Shown here piece by piece: positions 41,201 through 51,811 of a stretch of 64,000 nucleotides of DNA. The first letter of the stretch is position 1. Every line of letters begins with the position of its first letter. The notes under the pieces were generated by a model, which was not told where the DNA came from, made no database searches, and saw only the letters and a list, made by a program, of their open reading frames with translations. This DNA comes from Zygaena filipendulae (Eukaryota > Arthropoda > Insecta > Lepidoptera > Zygaenidae): contig OU015655.1 in the NCBI GenBank assembly GCA_907165275.2, positions 12,598,501 to 12,662,500 on the forward strand, read 5' to 3'. The translations under genes and the position numbers were made by a program.

Positions 41201-44200
41201 CACCAGCGCAACATTGCTATCGTAAAATATATTTAATGGAATTTTATTTTTTATAATATTAAATTCAATTACCGTCTATTATTCTCGAATAACTTTCAAC
41301 ACGCTCGAATTATTTTTAATTTGAATTATTTTTTGTTGAATTCGAAATTGTCAGACAGTTTTGTATTAACGAAAATAAGGGAGTTCCTTAGGATATTCCG
41401 ATACCCATGCGGGTGAAATCGCAGGAACACAGCTAGTGTAAATAAACAGATTTAATGTATAATATGTATAACTATAATACCATACACGATGTGTATGGTT
41501 TATAAACAAACACGATAAAGTTTATGCCTATAATTATCTATTCATTTACTGCAATAGGTATTTACTTATGTAAATAACAAAGTCCTTGTAGGGTACAGTT
41601 AAATGTGTAGTTAAGTATAGGTTCGGGTTTCACCGCAGACCAGTAGATATTAGCAGGTAAGTGTGCGTGTATTTAAGTAAGGCTGTGTGTGCATCGTAAT
41701 TTATACTTTGTAATATAGCTATATTCTATACTGAAATAAATAAAATATTTGTATTTCGTAAAATGTAGCTGTTTTTTTTAGCTTTTATTGGGTCCAATAA
41801 ATAAATTAATTATTATTCATAAGTAGAATACGCTAAACGCGTCGTCAATATAAATATTTTTATATTATATTTATGTTTTATTCGTGAATTTCGTGAACTA
41901 CGTATAATTTACAGCCCCTTTCTATTTTTATTGACCGTTTAGAACAAAAGATGTACGGTGGCATGCTCTTTCAATAAAGCGCTTCTTCTTCTTCTTCTTC
42001 TTTATTGCCAATGACAAAGTTTCTTATTAATAACAATCTCTTCATCTACTTCTTCAATTATGGCGAACGCCAATGACAATGTTAGATTGTTCCCCAAGTT
42101 AAAACATGGCTCTCTTGAAAACCAGTTTCCTGCTCAAGGTGCAAAATAGATGCTGAAAAGTGACTGAAATAACGAAAAACGTGACACGCGTGTTTTCGGT
42201 ACGGCTTTCACTCGTCAACTTTATCGGCGTCCAATTATTCACTGACAGCATGCTGACAGCTGACAGTTACTGTCAGCTCGCTGTCAACCTTACGATACTT
42301 ACACGCGTGTCTTTACTTGTGGGAAAGTACTTATAACGTATATATCAGTTCATTTGTAAGGAGTGCCACCGGGCTGCTGTAGCCGATTGTGTAGGTAGAC
42401 ATATTGGGTAAATAAGTTTAATATAATATTATGTACATAAAAAGTAAACACTCGTCAGTCGTTGAACTTTATTACTATCGCATTACAATTCAACGACTGT
42501 CAAATGTGATTACATGTTTCTGCTGCTAATTAAATTATGTAATGAAAAGATATGATTATTTCTTGCGACTGGCACAATCCTTTCTATTATAAATGCGTAT
42601 GTGTGTTTGTTTGTTACGCTTTCACCCTTTGACTATCATCATTATAAAATTTTGCATACACGTTGTCAGGGGTGCTATAATTATAGGATGCTTTTTATCC
42701 CGCGGGAACTTGATGTTGCTTGATTTTCACGAAACAAACTTATAGCTGTGAGGGATCAAGTAGATCAGTGTTTTGTGAAGTGGATTATTATCATAGTATA
42801 GATCAGTGGTTCCCAAAGTATGGGTCGCCAGCGGCGAGTCGCGAGCGAATATTAGGTGGACCCTAAAAACTGAAAATATACCAAAATAAGTGGATGTATC
42901 AAACTCATTGAAATAAAAATTAGCTAAAATTGAAGTGGGCGATAGCATCTGATGATAAAAAGGTAGTGGTGAGTCTCGAGCTTAGAAGATTTTGTTAGGT
43001 GGGTCGCGATCTAGTCAACTTTGAGAACCACTGATATAGTTAGATTAATATTCACCTGTAGTGGGCCAAGACTAGGTCCCTGGCGAACACCTTGTTGGCA
43101 CCGACGCCGCAGTAGTAGGGGCCCTGCGGGGGCGGGCAGCCGCCCGGGGGCCACCCGAAGGGGCGCAGGTCGGAGTCGAGCAGGATGTACTCTTGCTCGA
43201 TACCGAACCACGGCTCCTCGTCTTTGCACTTGTCATATGCCTCTTGACACTTAATACGGTGGTTGGTTTCTATAACAAGGTTATAATAGTCCTTAGCATT
43301 GGTATTATAAATGTGAATGTGAGTTTGTTTGTTTGTTGCGCTTCCACGCATTAACGGCTCAACCGATCACCATGAAATTTTGCATACACGTTGTTAGTTG
43401 TGCAGAGAAGTAAGTACAGAATGTAATTTTTATCCCGGAATTACAGCGGGAACTTCAGAATTACCTTGAGTGAAACCGCTTGGAACAGCTATTGATAACG
43501 TCAGTTTAAATAGAACTACGTTAGTTTATATAGAATGTTTCGCCTTTATATACAGACAGATATACATATTATATACTAAGTATATACAATAAGATTAGTA
43601 ACTCCCCTCCTCGGTTTTATCAAAATTGAATTAAAATATATATATAACGCATCGCGTACATAAGCGTTTTTATTAATTTATTACCTACGTAAATAATTTG
43701 GTATATTACAATTAAAAGAAGCATTGTGCAAAAATTTCAAAATGAAGTCAGTCAGTCCATCAGATCAAAATAAAGTCAGAACATATACATAACTATTACA
43801 TATAATATGTAAAGGTATCTTACAGCTAAATTCTATAATTTGTCTTTTTGCAAAAAAATATTACCAATTGGTAGATACTAATAAATCATTCAACTTTGAG
43901 CAAAGTTAGTGAAACCGGTTCTTTTAAAGATCATAACTGTTACAAAATGTTCAAATAAAATAATAGGTGGTTGCGGTAGGGTTGCCACCCGTTCAGTCAA
44001 TTGTACTATATATTATAGAAAAATAATATGGTATGAAAAATACTATATTTTTGTCGCTAATTTGCGCTTTTTTATATTAATTGTAACTGGTCTAGAACGC
44101 ACCCGCAGCGCAGCACGGGGAATTCCAGAACGAAACGCATTCGCGGCATCAAAACATCAAATGTCAAACTGGCAATAATTTGTCGATGAATGCTGCCCGA

Positions 44201-47200
44201 TACTTATTGAATAAAAATAAATTTGTACTTGTTCCCTGCATTTCCCAAAAATACTATATGTAAAAAAAAAAACTACTACTTCGGAAAAATACTATTTTAA
44301 AAAAATGTGTCAACCCTAGGATGCGGATACATACCAGTTGGCTCCATGTTGTACTTGTAGGTGTCGCACATGACGAGTACGTGGTCGCCGCGCCGGAATG
44401 GGTCCTTGTACAGAGCGCGCGGGTAAAGGAACGTGTCCGAGTTGTGGCCGTCCGCTTGGCCCGTGGAGCTGCCGTCGAAGTTCCACACTGGCAAATCTGT
44501 AACGTGCAATACCAAATGTTGTGTTAAAAAAAAACAACAATTTTGAATTCAAGGAAAGCTTGGATTCGTATCTGGATTGTGAAACATGTGTGAGCGTAAT
44601 GTCTCAGTTACAAAAAGTCACTAAGCTATACAGGATGAATTTTTCAAGTGGGGAGGGTCAAATCCCAAACGACATATAACGAAACATGCTCAAGGAAAAT
44701 CAACATGGTGGCCATGTGGCCATGTGGTGGTATTCTGGGGCCAATTTTGATAAGAAATAATATGTACTCATCCCACACATCCCATTTCAATTAAATAAAC
44801 GTAGAGATAATCCTAACTAATATTATAAATGCGAAAGTGAGTTTGTTTGTTTGTTACGCTTTCCCCTTTCAATGGCTCAACAAATCATCATGAAATTTTG
44901 CATACACTTTGTCAGGGACAGAGAAGGACATAGGGTACTTTTTATCCCGGAATGCCCGCGAGAACTCCGAAGTTAACGCGGGTGAAATCGCGGGGAACAG
45001 CTAGTAACTTACGAGTATACTACAGTATTATGCAATGCAATTTTACTAACTGCTTTTCATTATTTATCTACGAAGTATTTAGTTAGAAACAGTGGCGGAT
45101 TTACCAGCAGACTGAATAGGCTTGAGCCTATGGCGGCAGATTTTAGGGGCGGCAAATTTGGGGCCGAAATTTTACCAAAAATCTATTTCTTGTGCAATCA
45201 TAACTGTATCGTTGGGTTGTACAAAAACAAAGGAACCGACAGCACATGAATCATTATTATGTTACAATTTCATTGATAAAAAAATTGCCATTGACATGAT
45301 TTTGAACTAGGGTATCGAATTGGAGAATTGGCTACTTGACAAATTTTTTTTTAGTATCGTGTAGATTAGTAAAAAATATTGGACACGTATTTTTTTCTTT
45401 TTTTACGTAATCAAAAAATAACGGCGATACATTGAGTTGAAATTTCGCGTGACGTCACAACCCGGTGCAGTTTATATGGGGTTTAGTGAATATTGACGTC
45501 ACCCCCGACCCTAAACTTTAATGCGCTTTATCTATCTATGTTTATTTTCATTAATTTGAAGAAGCAAAAATACGTGTCTATTATTTTTTTATTTTCTAAC
45601 TGACGGACTAATTTGAATTTTGATTTTCATACCATGGAGAATACCCAATTCGGTAAGGGAGTAGATTCGCTGACAGCTAGTTTGACTATAGCATTACTGA
45701 ATGCCTTCTTCAACCACAAACCCACAATAGCGAAGCCGGCCCATTAGATTATTGTCTCAAGACAGATTGCTAAGTTGCAGGGTTTATAACAAAAAAAAAA
45801 GAAAATTAACATGATTTTAAACTAGGCTACCGAATTGTAAAAGTGGGCGGCATTGGATAACTTACTGGCGGCAAATGTGTAAATCCGCCACTGATTAGAA
45901 AGAACTAGGCACAACTAGCGTTCACGTTCAAAAATTTCCATTTAACTACAACTGACAGCTACGATGCTTATCACCGCATCATTTTATTTGTAAACTATGT
46001 ATGTATGTATATCAATCGTCTACGAACTACTCGTAGGTAGGCATCTAGCTACACAAAGTGTTACATTTCTAAGACTGCTTAGATATCGGGTCGTGTTATT
46101 GGGAAACCTTTGAAGGTCTCATCAAAGCGATCCCTGTTATGTTTGTCACGGAGTTCGCATCGCACTTCGAAAGAACACTCCAGATCGATCGGACAGTAGT
46201 ACGGAGGCTGATAACTCCGTTTGCAAATCTGTTTCAAATTTCTCGCAGCGTCCCGCTCGACTTTCCTATTCAGCGTGTCCAATACTCTTGTTAGTTTGTC
46301 TATAAATAAAATCGTATTTAGATAAAAATTGAAATTATTCTTTTCCTTACATTAAAAACCAATCTTAAGTTGATTTATATTCAACTAGCTGTGCCCCGCA
46401 GTTTCACCGGCGTTATTTTCAAAGATCCCGCGGGAATTCCGGGATAAAAAGTAGCCTAAGTTACTCCTTATAGCATCAGCTATGCGCCAGTGAAAGTCCC
46501 GTTAAAATCGGTCGAGCCGTTTCAGAGATTACTCGGAACAAACAGACAGACAGAGAAAAAAAAACTATTTTTTATGTGTGTACCGTATATAATTTTATAT
46601 GCATTGTTCATTTAAAATTACAAACATACACTTCACTAGAGAAAAAGTAATTGAAATTGATGCAAATAAACAAACCGCTGGAAAAGAAATCGACTCTAAT
46701 TAGAAGTCTAGCTGATTATTGTTGTTAATTATAAATATCATCATTCAGCATCGTATTACGGTAGGTGTACGGAAGGTCGTATAAATTATGTAATCATAAA
46801 TATTATTATAGCGAGTGGAACAATTATTACAGCAGCGTTAATGAGGACGTGACTATATTAACATATTATGTGCGGATGAGTTTCACAACACACACTGACA
46901 TTTCTGGTTTGGGTTAAACTCTTTTCGATGGCAATACAGGGGGCTCGTTGGGGAGGGGGTGTATTGACGAGCGCACCGTTCAGCCACCGTTTTGTACATC
47001 TACCCTAGGCAAGAAATTCCTTCTCACAAGAGAACCACGTGTTTTAACTCAGTAAGCAAACCCACAGTAGACGCACGTTGCTGTTCTTGAGGTTTCACCC
47101 GCGTCAATTTCGGAGTTCCCGCGGGAATTGCAGGATAAATGCACCGTATGAGCCTGTCCAGGTGACGCGTTTTACGCGCGAGTCGAGAACGCGCGAGTCG

Positions 47201-50200
47201 AGAGTCCCACGCGTTGCAAGCGTTTTACGCGCGTGGGCATCTGGACGGGATCCATGTGGCTCTAGTATCTCGGGAACACGCGCGAGCGCGCGTAAAATGC
47301 CTCATCTGGACCGGCTCTATGTCCTTATATGTACCTACCTTTTCACTTATAAAAAAATGCTTAAAGATCGCCAAGCCCTAAGAGAAAACATGACTTGAAA
47401 GGGCACCTACTATAAGTACGGCCACACGTTCACACTTCACACTTCCATTGGAGGTTTCCCGTCAGTTTTGATAGCGACTGACATACAAACAAAAAAAAAC
47501 AAGAGCAACAGAACTGTTTTTAATATCTCTAATCACTTTTTATTTCCACATGGATGATGCAGAGACATTCTTATGCATACTTGAGATACGTAAGCTATAA
47601 TAAGCACGTCTATAGATATAAGGGACAAGAATAAAAAATACTTATCGTACTCTTGAATCACGATTCTAGTCGTTTGAACGAGGTTGAAAAAAATGTTTTC
47701 ACCCGACCAACCGGTAAAACGCGTCGAAAGCACCTATGCTTTATACAGGATGGTATTATCGTCCCTCAATAAATCCCTCGTTTAAAATTACATCCTCTAT
47801 AAATATATCAAGTTTAAATCAAGTCAACAGGTTGATTTTGTGGCGACCCCTACGCCACGAGTCACGAACTACAACGAACGAACTCTAACTTGAACGAACA
47901 GGATCTGAAGAAATGTAAAAACAAATAGGTAAGTAATTGTGGCATTTTGCTTTCTATCTTTGGTAATATTTTAAAAAATGAGCGCGACACAGGGGGTCAC
48001 CCCTGTTGAGGGTTGTTGTATGCGGTTACCACAACGTTGGATTGCGTAACTTGCTCAAGTGATCACTGAGCGCCACAAGGGTCGCTGCCATAATAAACTC
48101 ACCTTTGGGTTGTTTTGGTATGAAGTTGAGGGTGCGGTCCTTACACCGCATATGTTCGCCGCTGCCGTCTATCCATATATACGTGGCGAGGATACGGTCC
48201 GCCGGGATGGGCAGGTCGTTATAGCGGTTCAGGAGTGTCTTCGAGAGCACCGCGTTCGGTGAATTCGTCAACACCGGCCCCGATAGTATCTTCGGGTTAT
48301 CTGCAAGATAATTTTATTTATTTATCGTCAACATAATGTGCACAACTGCAAGAGCACGAAACATAGGTATCATAAAAAAAGTGCTTTGTGACCTCACAAT
48401 CTATGCCTACATATAAAATGCTTTGTCCTGAATTACTGACTGACGGATCAACGCGCAGCCTAAACCGCTGATCGCAGAGACCTACTTGGAGGGTGTGCTC
48501 TTTTTATGACGTAGGCAATCGTTAAGAAAGAATTTTTGAAAATTCTACCCTTAAGGGGGTGGAAAAGGGAGGCAAAGTGTGTATGGAACTCGGAAATCAT
48601 CGCGGGCAAAACCGCGCTGAACAGCTATTTAAGTTATAAACGAAGAAAACATGCAAATAGAAAGAATAAGAAAGAAAGTTATAAATAGTATGCGAAGACA
48701 AATCAAAAAACTTAAATAATACAAAAAATTATAATACAAAAGTTTTATAACTTTCTTAAGCATACAATTAATGTTACTTGAAAGACATTAGAAAAGACAC
48801 TATTTGGCAAATTTTGACGTTTGTCTCCGAAATCGCAGGTCGCAGACTCAGAGAGAGAGGTTTTGACGCCCGCTCCGGCTCCTGCCTGGCGCAAAGGTTG
48901 TCCATCGCCGTTCAACGCGGTAATGCAGCGAGCGTCATGGGCACCTTTGCCGCTGGTATGACCCGCGGCGGTATTTTTGAGTGACTTTTTTTTTTGTAAA
49001 TTGACTTTTTTTTTGTAAATTGATTTAAATGTTTAGTGCAATTAAGTAAAACAATTGGCAAAACAATTTTAAATTATCATCGAATCATTCTGTGGATGGG
49101 TGCATTTTATCATTGTCATGTCCTCCAGTCAAATCGAGATATGGGTTCTAATCACCTAGCTCAGCCTTGTTCAGCTGTTTTAGTAAGTATAAATACTAAT
49201 GTAGCTGTGTTTGGTAAGTACAAAATAAGTATAAACGATACAGGCACGCCTCAAAACCTGTATTGTAGAATAACTTAGTTTTAGGTATTATACAGGATGT
49301 CGCGTAAATCGACGTCAAGCCAGAACCAGGTGATAGGCTAAGTCATAACAGCTGTTAACAGAAAAATATAAAAATCTTTGCATATGCCTATTTAAAAAAA
49401 AACGATAGTCATTAAAAACTGACGAAAGCAATAATTTTGAAAAATTCATTGGCAAAAACTTAAATTTTAAGCAGTAGTTTTCAGAAACACTATTCAGGAT
49501 TACACAATAAGAAGAAAATTGAAAAAAAGGTTAAGGTTTGTAGCAACAGGAGTTAAAGAACCGTCGCAGGGTGTAAATTTTTATAATTTATATAAATTTT
49601 AAAGATTATTTCTTTACGTTTTTCTATTAAGTTATGACTTAGCCTATCACTTGGTTCTGGCTTGACGTCGATTTACGGGACACCCTGTATACGTGAGTCT
49701 AGGTTGAGGAGCCTTGAATTTTGGAAATAGAAAGTAAACTGATGTAAACTTATATTTTTTCTGATTTCTCAGCACTAGTGAAAGGAAGTCGTTAATTTTC
49801 TTGTTTAGAAATTTTTACAAAATCATTTAGTTTTGCCCGCGGTTTCATCATCGCCACAAGTAGGTAAATTAAGTACTTACCAGGTTAAAAAAAATCATAT
49901 GACACTTCCCGGTCCTCAAACAATATTCAACTTCAGACGGACCCCCCAAACAAACAAACAGTCTCGCAATTTAATGTAAATTTGATATTAAAATGAAAAC
50001 AGCTGTAGATGTATCTTAGGTGATCAAAGACCTTCACGATTAAAAACTTTTGCATTTACCAAGATTTGCGAAACACCTTTCCCAATTTTTAAAAGCGCAA
50101 CTACGTACCCATATAATATAGTTTCTATTGAATAATGAAATACATTATCTACTTGATGCGAAAAATTTTAATCTAAATTTGTACCATTTTTTTTTAACTA

Positions 50201-51794
50201 TATGTGTCTGCGCTGCCAAAAACTGACGACCGGAATCAGAATGGGACGGTTTCTCGCATTTGTGAATAATCGCATTTCATAACCGAGATTATACGAGAAT
50301 TTCACTGTGCAATTTTTGAACTCCAATAAGACATCTTATCTCATAGCTCATCTACACATTTTAGACATAACTTCCTTTATTATAAGGTCAACCGGGGGAA
50401 TTACGTCCGTGGGGGTAATAGCGTCTATCAAAGATTACTCCAAAACTATTCGGAGTAATACGACTACTTCTAGTTTTGTTTTTTTTTTTAATATAAAACA
50501 AACAAAACTAGATGGAAGTAGTCGTTTTACTCCTAACTCTGTTCTTGAGTAATCTTTGATAAACGCTTTTATCTCCATGGACGCAATTCCCCCGGTTGAC
50601 TATACTTGTAATATCACTGCTTAAAACGCAGTGATTCTCTTAGATTAACATTGATTTTTTTTTTTTTGTAAACTGCAGCTGTGATAATTAGGGTCTAGAT
50701 GAGTGTATTTATAGATTTAGATATACTTTTTGAGATGTAATATTTTAAAAATTGATTGATGAATGGTGGATGTGGGTGGATGGCTGGATGATGTTTTTTT
50801 GGTAAATTTGACAGAATGTCTTTGATTTTTACGTAAGTATATATATATTTTTATCTTACAGTTTAACAACGCCATCCATTGTTCAGTAGCTTTAGTTTTG
50901 CTGTGTCGGTAAAGCAGTACCAAACACTAATATCGACTTTTTCTAAAAAAGAAACCTAGCTGGATCGATTTATCGCCCCCGGAACCCTCTGGCCTCTGCA
51001 TAGGTATTAGGTATACTAAATTTCATAAAAATCGTACAAATTATGTACATAATTATATATACATAGGTAATTATTTTGGTGTACAATAAAGTGTATTCTA
51101 TTCTATTCTATTCTAAATACTACTACTATATAATATAGTAGGTACGGGTGCCAACCGTATTTTGAAGGTATAAGATAATGTTTCCTACTCTAATAAAACT
51201 AGGAAATACTTCATATCGTATGATACATACTTTTTCTTCGATCGATAATAGCGGTTTCCATCTTATCAGTGATCTATACAATGCCATACAAAGTTTAAAA
51301 TAAGTTATATTGATTTATCTATAATATAAACACTAAATTTTAAAAATATACATATTGTATTATTGTCGAAACGTAAAATAACAACGATAACTAAGATAAT
51401 GACAACAATCAAAGAGAAATGAGCCAGAGAGAAGGTAATCACTACGTGAAATGAGCAGTTAAATACTCTTTGGAAATGAAATAAAATCGTGATCACAGTG
51501 ATTATTACCTATGTTCTCTTTGATCGCGATTATATTCTCTTTGATAGTATCCAAAGATAATATCAAACAAAAATAATCTAATCACTGATTTCTACTAATT
51601 TTGAAACCTATTTTCAACAGTTCTCAATAGTGTTATTTTCTCAAAAAAAAAAGAATAAATGTAGGATAACACCGCGAAAATAATCGGACCTTTATTTTAC
51701 AAAGTGGTACGTCCTTTTTTATGTACAGTGTAGATTACGATAAATATTATTATTATTGATTCTTACCTTCGATTTTTTCATGTGAGTTGGCCAT
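38289..51794 (-). CDS. Gs2: glutamine synthetase, cytosolic (complete, 7 coding exons)
   Basis: Coding exons in transcript order: 51794-51767, 48300-48103, 44496-44335, 43269-43056, 40887-40630, 40199-40060 and 38437-38289 (TAG); all AG/GT, phases agree, 382 residues. The enzyme joins ammonia to glutamate using ATP. The N-terminal beta-grasp is seen in [14 protein letters not shown] and [14 protein letters not shown]. The catalytic barrel has WFGIEQEY (E154, E156), [17 protein letters not shown] (E216, E223), [11 protein letters not shown] (H272), RRLTGLHE (R318, E324), [13 protein letters not shown] (R338, R343) and [14 protein letters not shown] (E357, R359). All metal- and substrate-binding residues known from the human enzyme are present. 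The N-terminus MANSHEKIE has no mitochondrial targeting character, so I call the cytosolic type. The ATG exon begins at 51811 after a strong acceptor, so at least one non-coding 5' exon lies further upstream, unlocated. Confidence 0.95.
38474..38712. mobile_element. 'ttggac...gttaaccca' TIR element, copy 3, beside a GS splice acceptor
   Basis: 'tggacatagataagcaatag' to 'gcttatctgcgtcca'. Its inner end is 36 bp from the acceptor of the last glutamine synthetase exon, in the zone where a branch point is expected. Confidence 0.75.
38713..38906. mobile_element. second copy of the 20.4-kb outer TIR element
   Basis: 'aaaatgacgcgcccctcc' near the left, 'ggggcgcgccattttagtta' + 'agataagctcta' on the right; interior 'acacatataaatctggt' and 'acatctaaaactgcta' as in the 20441 copy but without its insert. 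Confidence 0.65.
38909..39141. mobile_element. 'ttggac...gttaaccca' TIR element, copy 4
   Basis: 'gttggacgcagataagcaat' to 'tattatgtccaaatt', with 'gcttatctatat' expanded at the right end. Confidence 0.7.
39530..39660 (+). repeat. LINE-type 3' tail
   Basis: 'agcaataaagccgccttttg' ... 'aatataaagtatatttgaat' + 'ttgaattt'. Similar pieces in reverse at 58440-58575 and 61070-61190. Confidence 0.5.
39695..40015 (-). mobile_element. 300-bp dispersed repeat with terminal hairpin, copy 3
   Basis: Reverse complement of 18825-19135: 'agttagagcaaatgctctaa' hairpin, 'attttgaaaacactgac', 'tgtgtgcgaaaatcac'. It ends about 45 bp from the donor of glutamine synthetase exon 6. Confidence 0.6.
40945..41000. 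mobile_element. CRE-bearing MITE, terminal fragment
   Basis: 'tttagtccgtcagttagata' + 'ataaaaaaataatagaca', then unrelated sequence; only one TIR survives. Confidence 0.6.
42055..42240 (+). repeat. 'gccaatgacaatgttag' repeat, copy 2
   Basis: 'aacgccaatgacaatgttag', 'ccccaagttaaaacatgg', 'aaaatagatgctgaaaagtg' and 'acgcgtgttttcggtacgg'. Confidence 0.65.
42585..42712 (+). repeat. common short repeat, truncated
   Basis: 'attataaatgcgtatgtg' to 'tgctttttatcccgcggga'. Confidence 0.65.
42717..42800 (+). repeat. SINE tail fragment
   Basis: 'gttgcttgattttcacgaaa' ... 'agggatcaagtagatcagtg' matches the SINE body end at 24035-24100. Confidence 0.6.
42804..43033. mobile_element. hAT-type MITE next to a GS splice donor
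   Basis: TIRs 'cagtggttcccaaagt' and 'actttgagaaccactg', the CAGTGGTTC-type ends common in hAT elements, followed inward by GGGTCGC and GCGACCC-like motifs. The flanking octamers 'gtatagat' and 'atatagtt' agree at six of eight positions. It lies 23 bp from the donor side of exon 4. Confidence 0.75.
43295..43492 (+). repeat. common short repeat at a GS exon edge
   Basis: 'ggtattataaatgtgaatgt' to 'gaaaccgcttggaacagcta'. It starts about 26 bp upstream (intron side) of the exon 4 acceptor. Confidence 0.7.
44813..45006 (+). repeat. common short repeat, near full-length
   Basis: 'ctaactaatattataaatgc' to 'gtgaaatcgcggggaacagc'. Confidence 0.75.
45090..45893. mobile_element. non-autonomous hAT-type element with 8-bp duplication
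   Basis: TIRs 'cagtggcggatttacca' and 'gtaaatccgccactg'. The flanks 'gttagaaa' (45082-45089) and 'attagaaa' (45894-45901) agree at seven of eight positions, the duplication size expected of hAT. About 340 bp of its 804 bp is a nested CRE-bearing MITE. No transposase. Confidence 0.8.
45318..45655. mobile_element. CRE-bearing MITE, copy 6
   Basis: 'gaattggctacttgacaaat' at the left as in copy 1, 'gcgtgacgtcacaac' and 'attgacgtcaccc' in the core, 'ctaactgacggacta' and 'gagaatacccaattc' at the right. Confidence 0.8.
45983..45988 (-). terminator. poly(A) signal AATAAA after the candidate exon
   Basis: Reverse complement TTTATT on the plus strand, 91 nt past the stop of the 46079-46299 exon and just outside the hAT element. 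Confidence 0.45.
46079..46299 (-). CDS. candidate alternative terminal exon in the GS gene, or last exon of a nested gene
   Basis: On the minus strand 'ttttatttatag' at 46300-46301 is a strong acceptor. From 46299 the frame that fits a phase-1 donor is open for 72 codons to TAA, and AATAAA follows at 45988-45983. Glutamine synthetase exon 2 ends in phase 1, so splicing here would give D + [20 protein letters not shown] ... [11 protein letters not shown] in place of the catalytic barrel. The peptide has four cysteines, a basic amphipathic start and a PPYYCP segment; no known domain. It is richer in GC than the surrounding intron. Alternatives: the last exon of an independent nested minus-strand gene, or a decayed pseudogene exon. 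I see no upstream exon for a nested gene other than those of glutamine synthetase. Confidence 0.5.
46384..46570 (-). repeat. common short repeat, 'gccagtgaaagtcccgtt' subfamily
   Basis: 'actagctgtgccccgcagtt' to 'gaacaaacagacagacagag'. It lies about 85 bp upstream (minus strand) of the candidate exon's acceptor. Confidence 0.7.
47078..47380 (-). repeat. common short repeat split by a MITE
   Basis: 'aggtttcacccgcg' to 'ggataaatgcaccgtat', resuming as 'tatgtccttatatgtacc' after the insert. Confidence 0.65.
47150..47317. mobile_element. 168-bp GC-rich MITE with TAT duplication
   Basis: TIRs 'gagcctgtccagg' ... 'gcgttttacgcgcg' and the inverted 'cgcgcgtaaaatgc' ... 'tctggaccggctc'. TAT at 47147-47149 and 47318-47320 is the target duplication; removal restores the host repeat exactly. 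Its many CGCG steps stand out in an AT-rich intron. Confidence 0.85.
48800..49030 (+). pseudogene. LINE ORF2 C-terminal fragment
   Basis: Plus-strand codons to the TGA at about 48984 read [25 protein letters not shown], which I recognise as a recurrent C-terminal motif of a lepidopteran non-LTR reverse transcriptase (S-x-LxQR-S-A-QRGNA). Two T-rich, 'tgtaaattga' units follow as a 3' end. Strongly 5'-truncated. Confidence 0.5.
49291..49690. mobile_element. TIR element with 58-bp ends and TA duplication
   Basis: Ends 'cgtaaatcgacgtcaagcca' + 'gaaccaggtgataggcta' + 'agtcataac' (left) and their inverse on the right, differing at a few positions; TA at both borders and CAGG...CCTG at the tips. 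About 400 bp, non-coding; Tc1/mariner-type MITE by its TA site. Confidence 0.8.
50387..50600. mobile_element. 214-bp full-length fold-back element
   Basis: 'gtcaaccgggggaatt' and 'aattcccccggttgac' at the tips. Pairing continues through 'atcaaagattactc'/'gagtaatctttgat' and 'cgactacttc'/'gaagtagtcg' to a T/A loop, so almost the whole element is one hairpin. TATA-like sequence flanks both ends. Confidence 0.85.
51060..51112 (+). repeat. LINE tail with (TTCTA)n
   Basis: 'ttttggtgtacaataaagtg' + (tattc)n; reverse copy at 58443-58490. Confidence 0.6.
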
Positions 51795-51811
51795 TTTTTT
51801 ATATTATTTAT

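Larger units (their letters stand above)
40888..43055 (-). other. GS intron between exons 4 and 5
   Basis: Holds a half CRE-MITE (40945-41000), common-repeat scraps (41085-41130, 41385-41440), the 'gccaatgacaatgttag' repeat (42055-42240), a common repeat (42585-42712), a SINE scrap (42717-42800) and a hAT-type MITE (42804-43033). The stretch 41440-42000 shows nothing notable beyond a CTT run at 41983-42001. Confidence 0.55.
44497..48102 (-). other. GS intron between exons 2 and 3 (3.6 kb)
   Basis: Phase-1 intron. Contains a common repeat (44813-45006), a hAT-type element with nested MITE (45090-45893), a cryptic terminal exon (46079-46299), a common repeat (46384-46570) and a common repeat split by a 168-bp MITE (47078-47380). 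The 47400-48000 stretch has nothing I recognise. Confidence 0.6.
48301..51766 (-). other. GS intron between exons 1 and 2 (3.5 kb)
   Basis: Phase-1 intron. Holds a common-repeat scrap (48590-48632), a LINE C-terminal fragment (48800-49030), two fold-back elements (49291-49690, 50387-50600) and a LINE tail (51060-51112). The rest is AT-rich. Confidence 0.6.

Noticed and set aside
47150..47317. CpG-island promoter in the GS intron
   Set aside because: The GC-rich patch has TIRs and a TAT duplication, so it is an inserted MITE.
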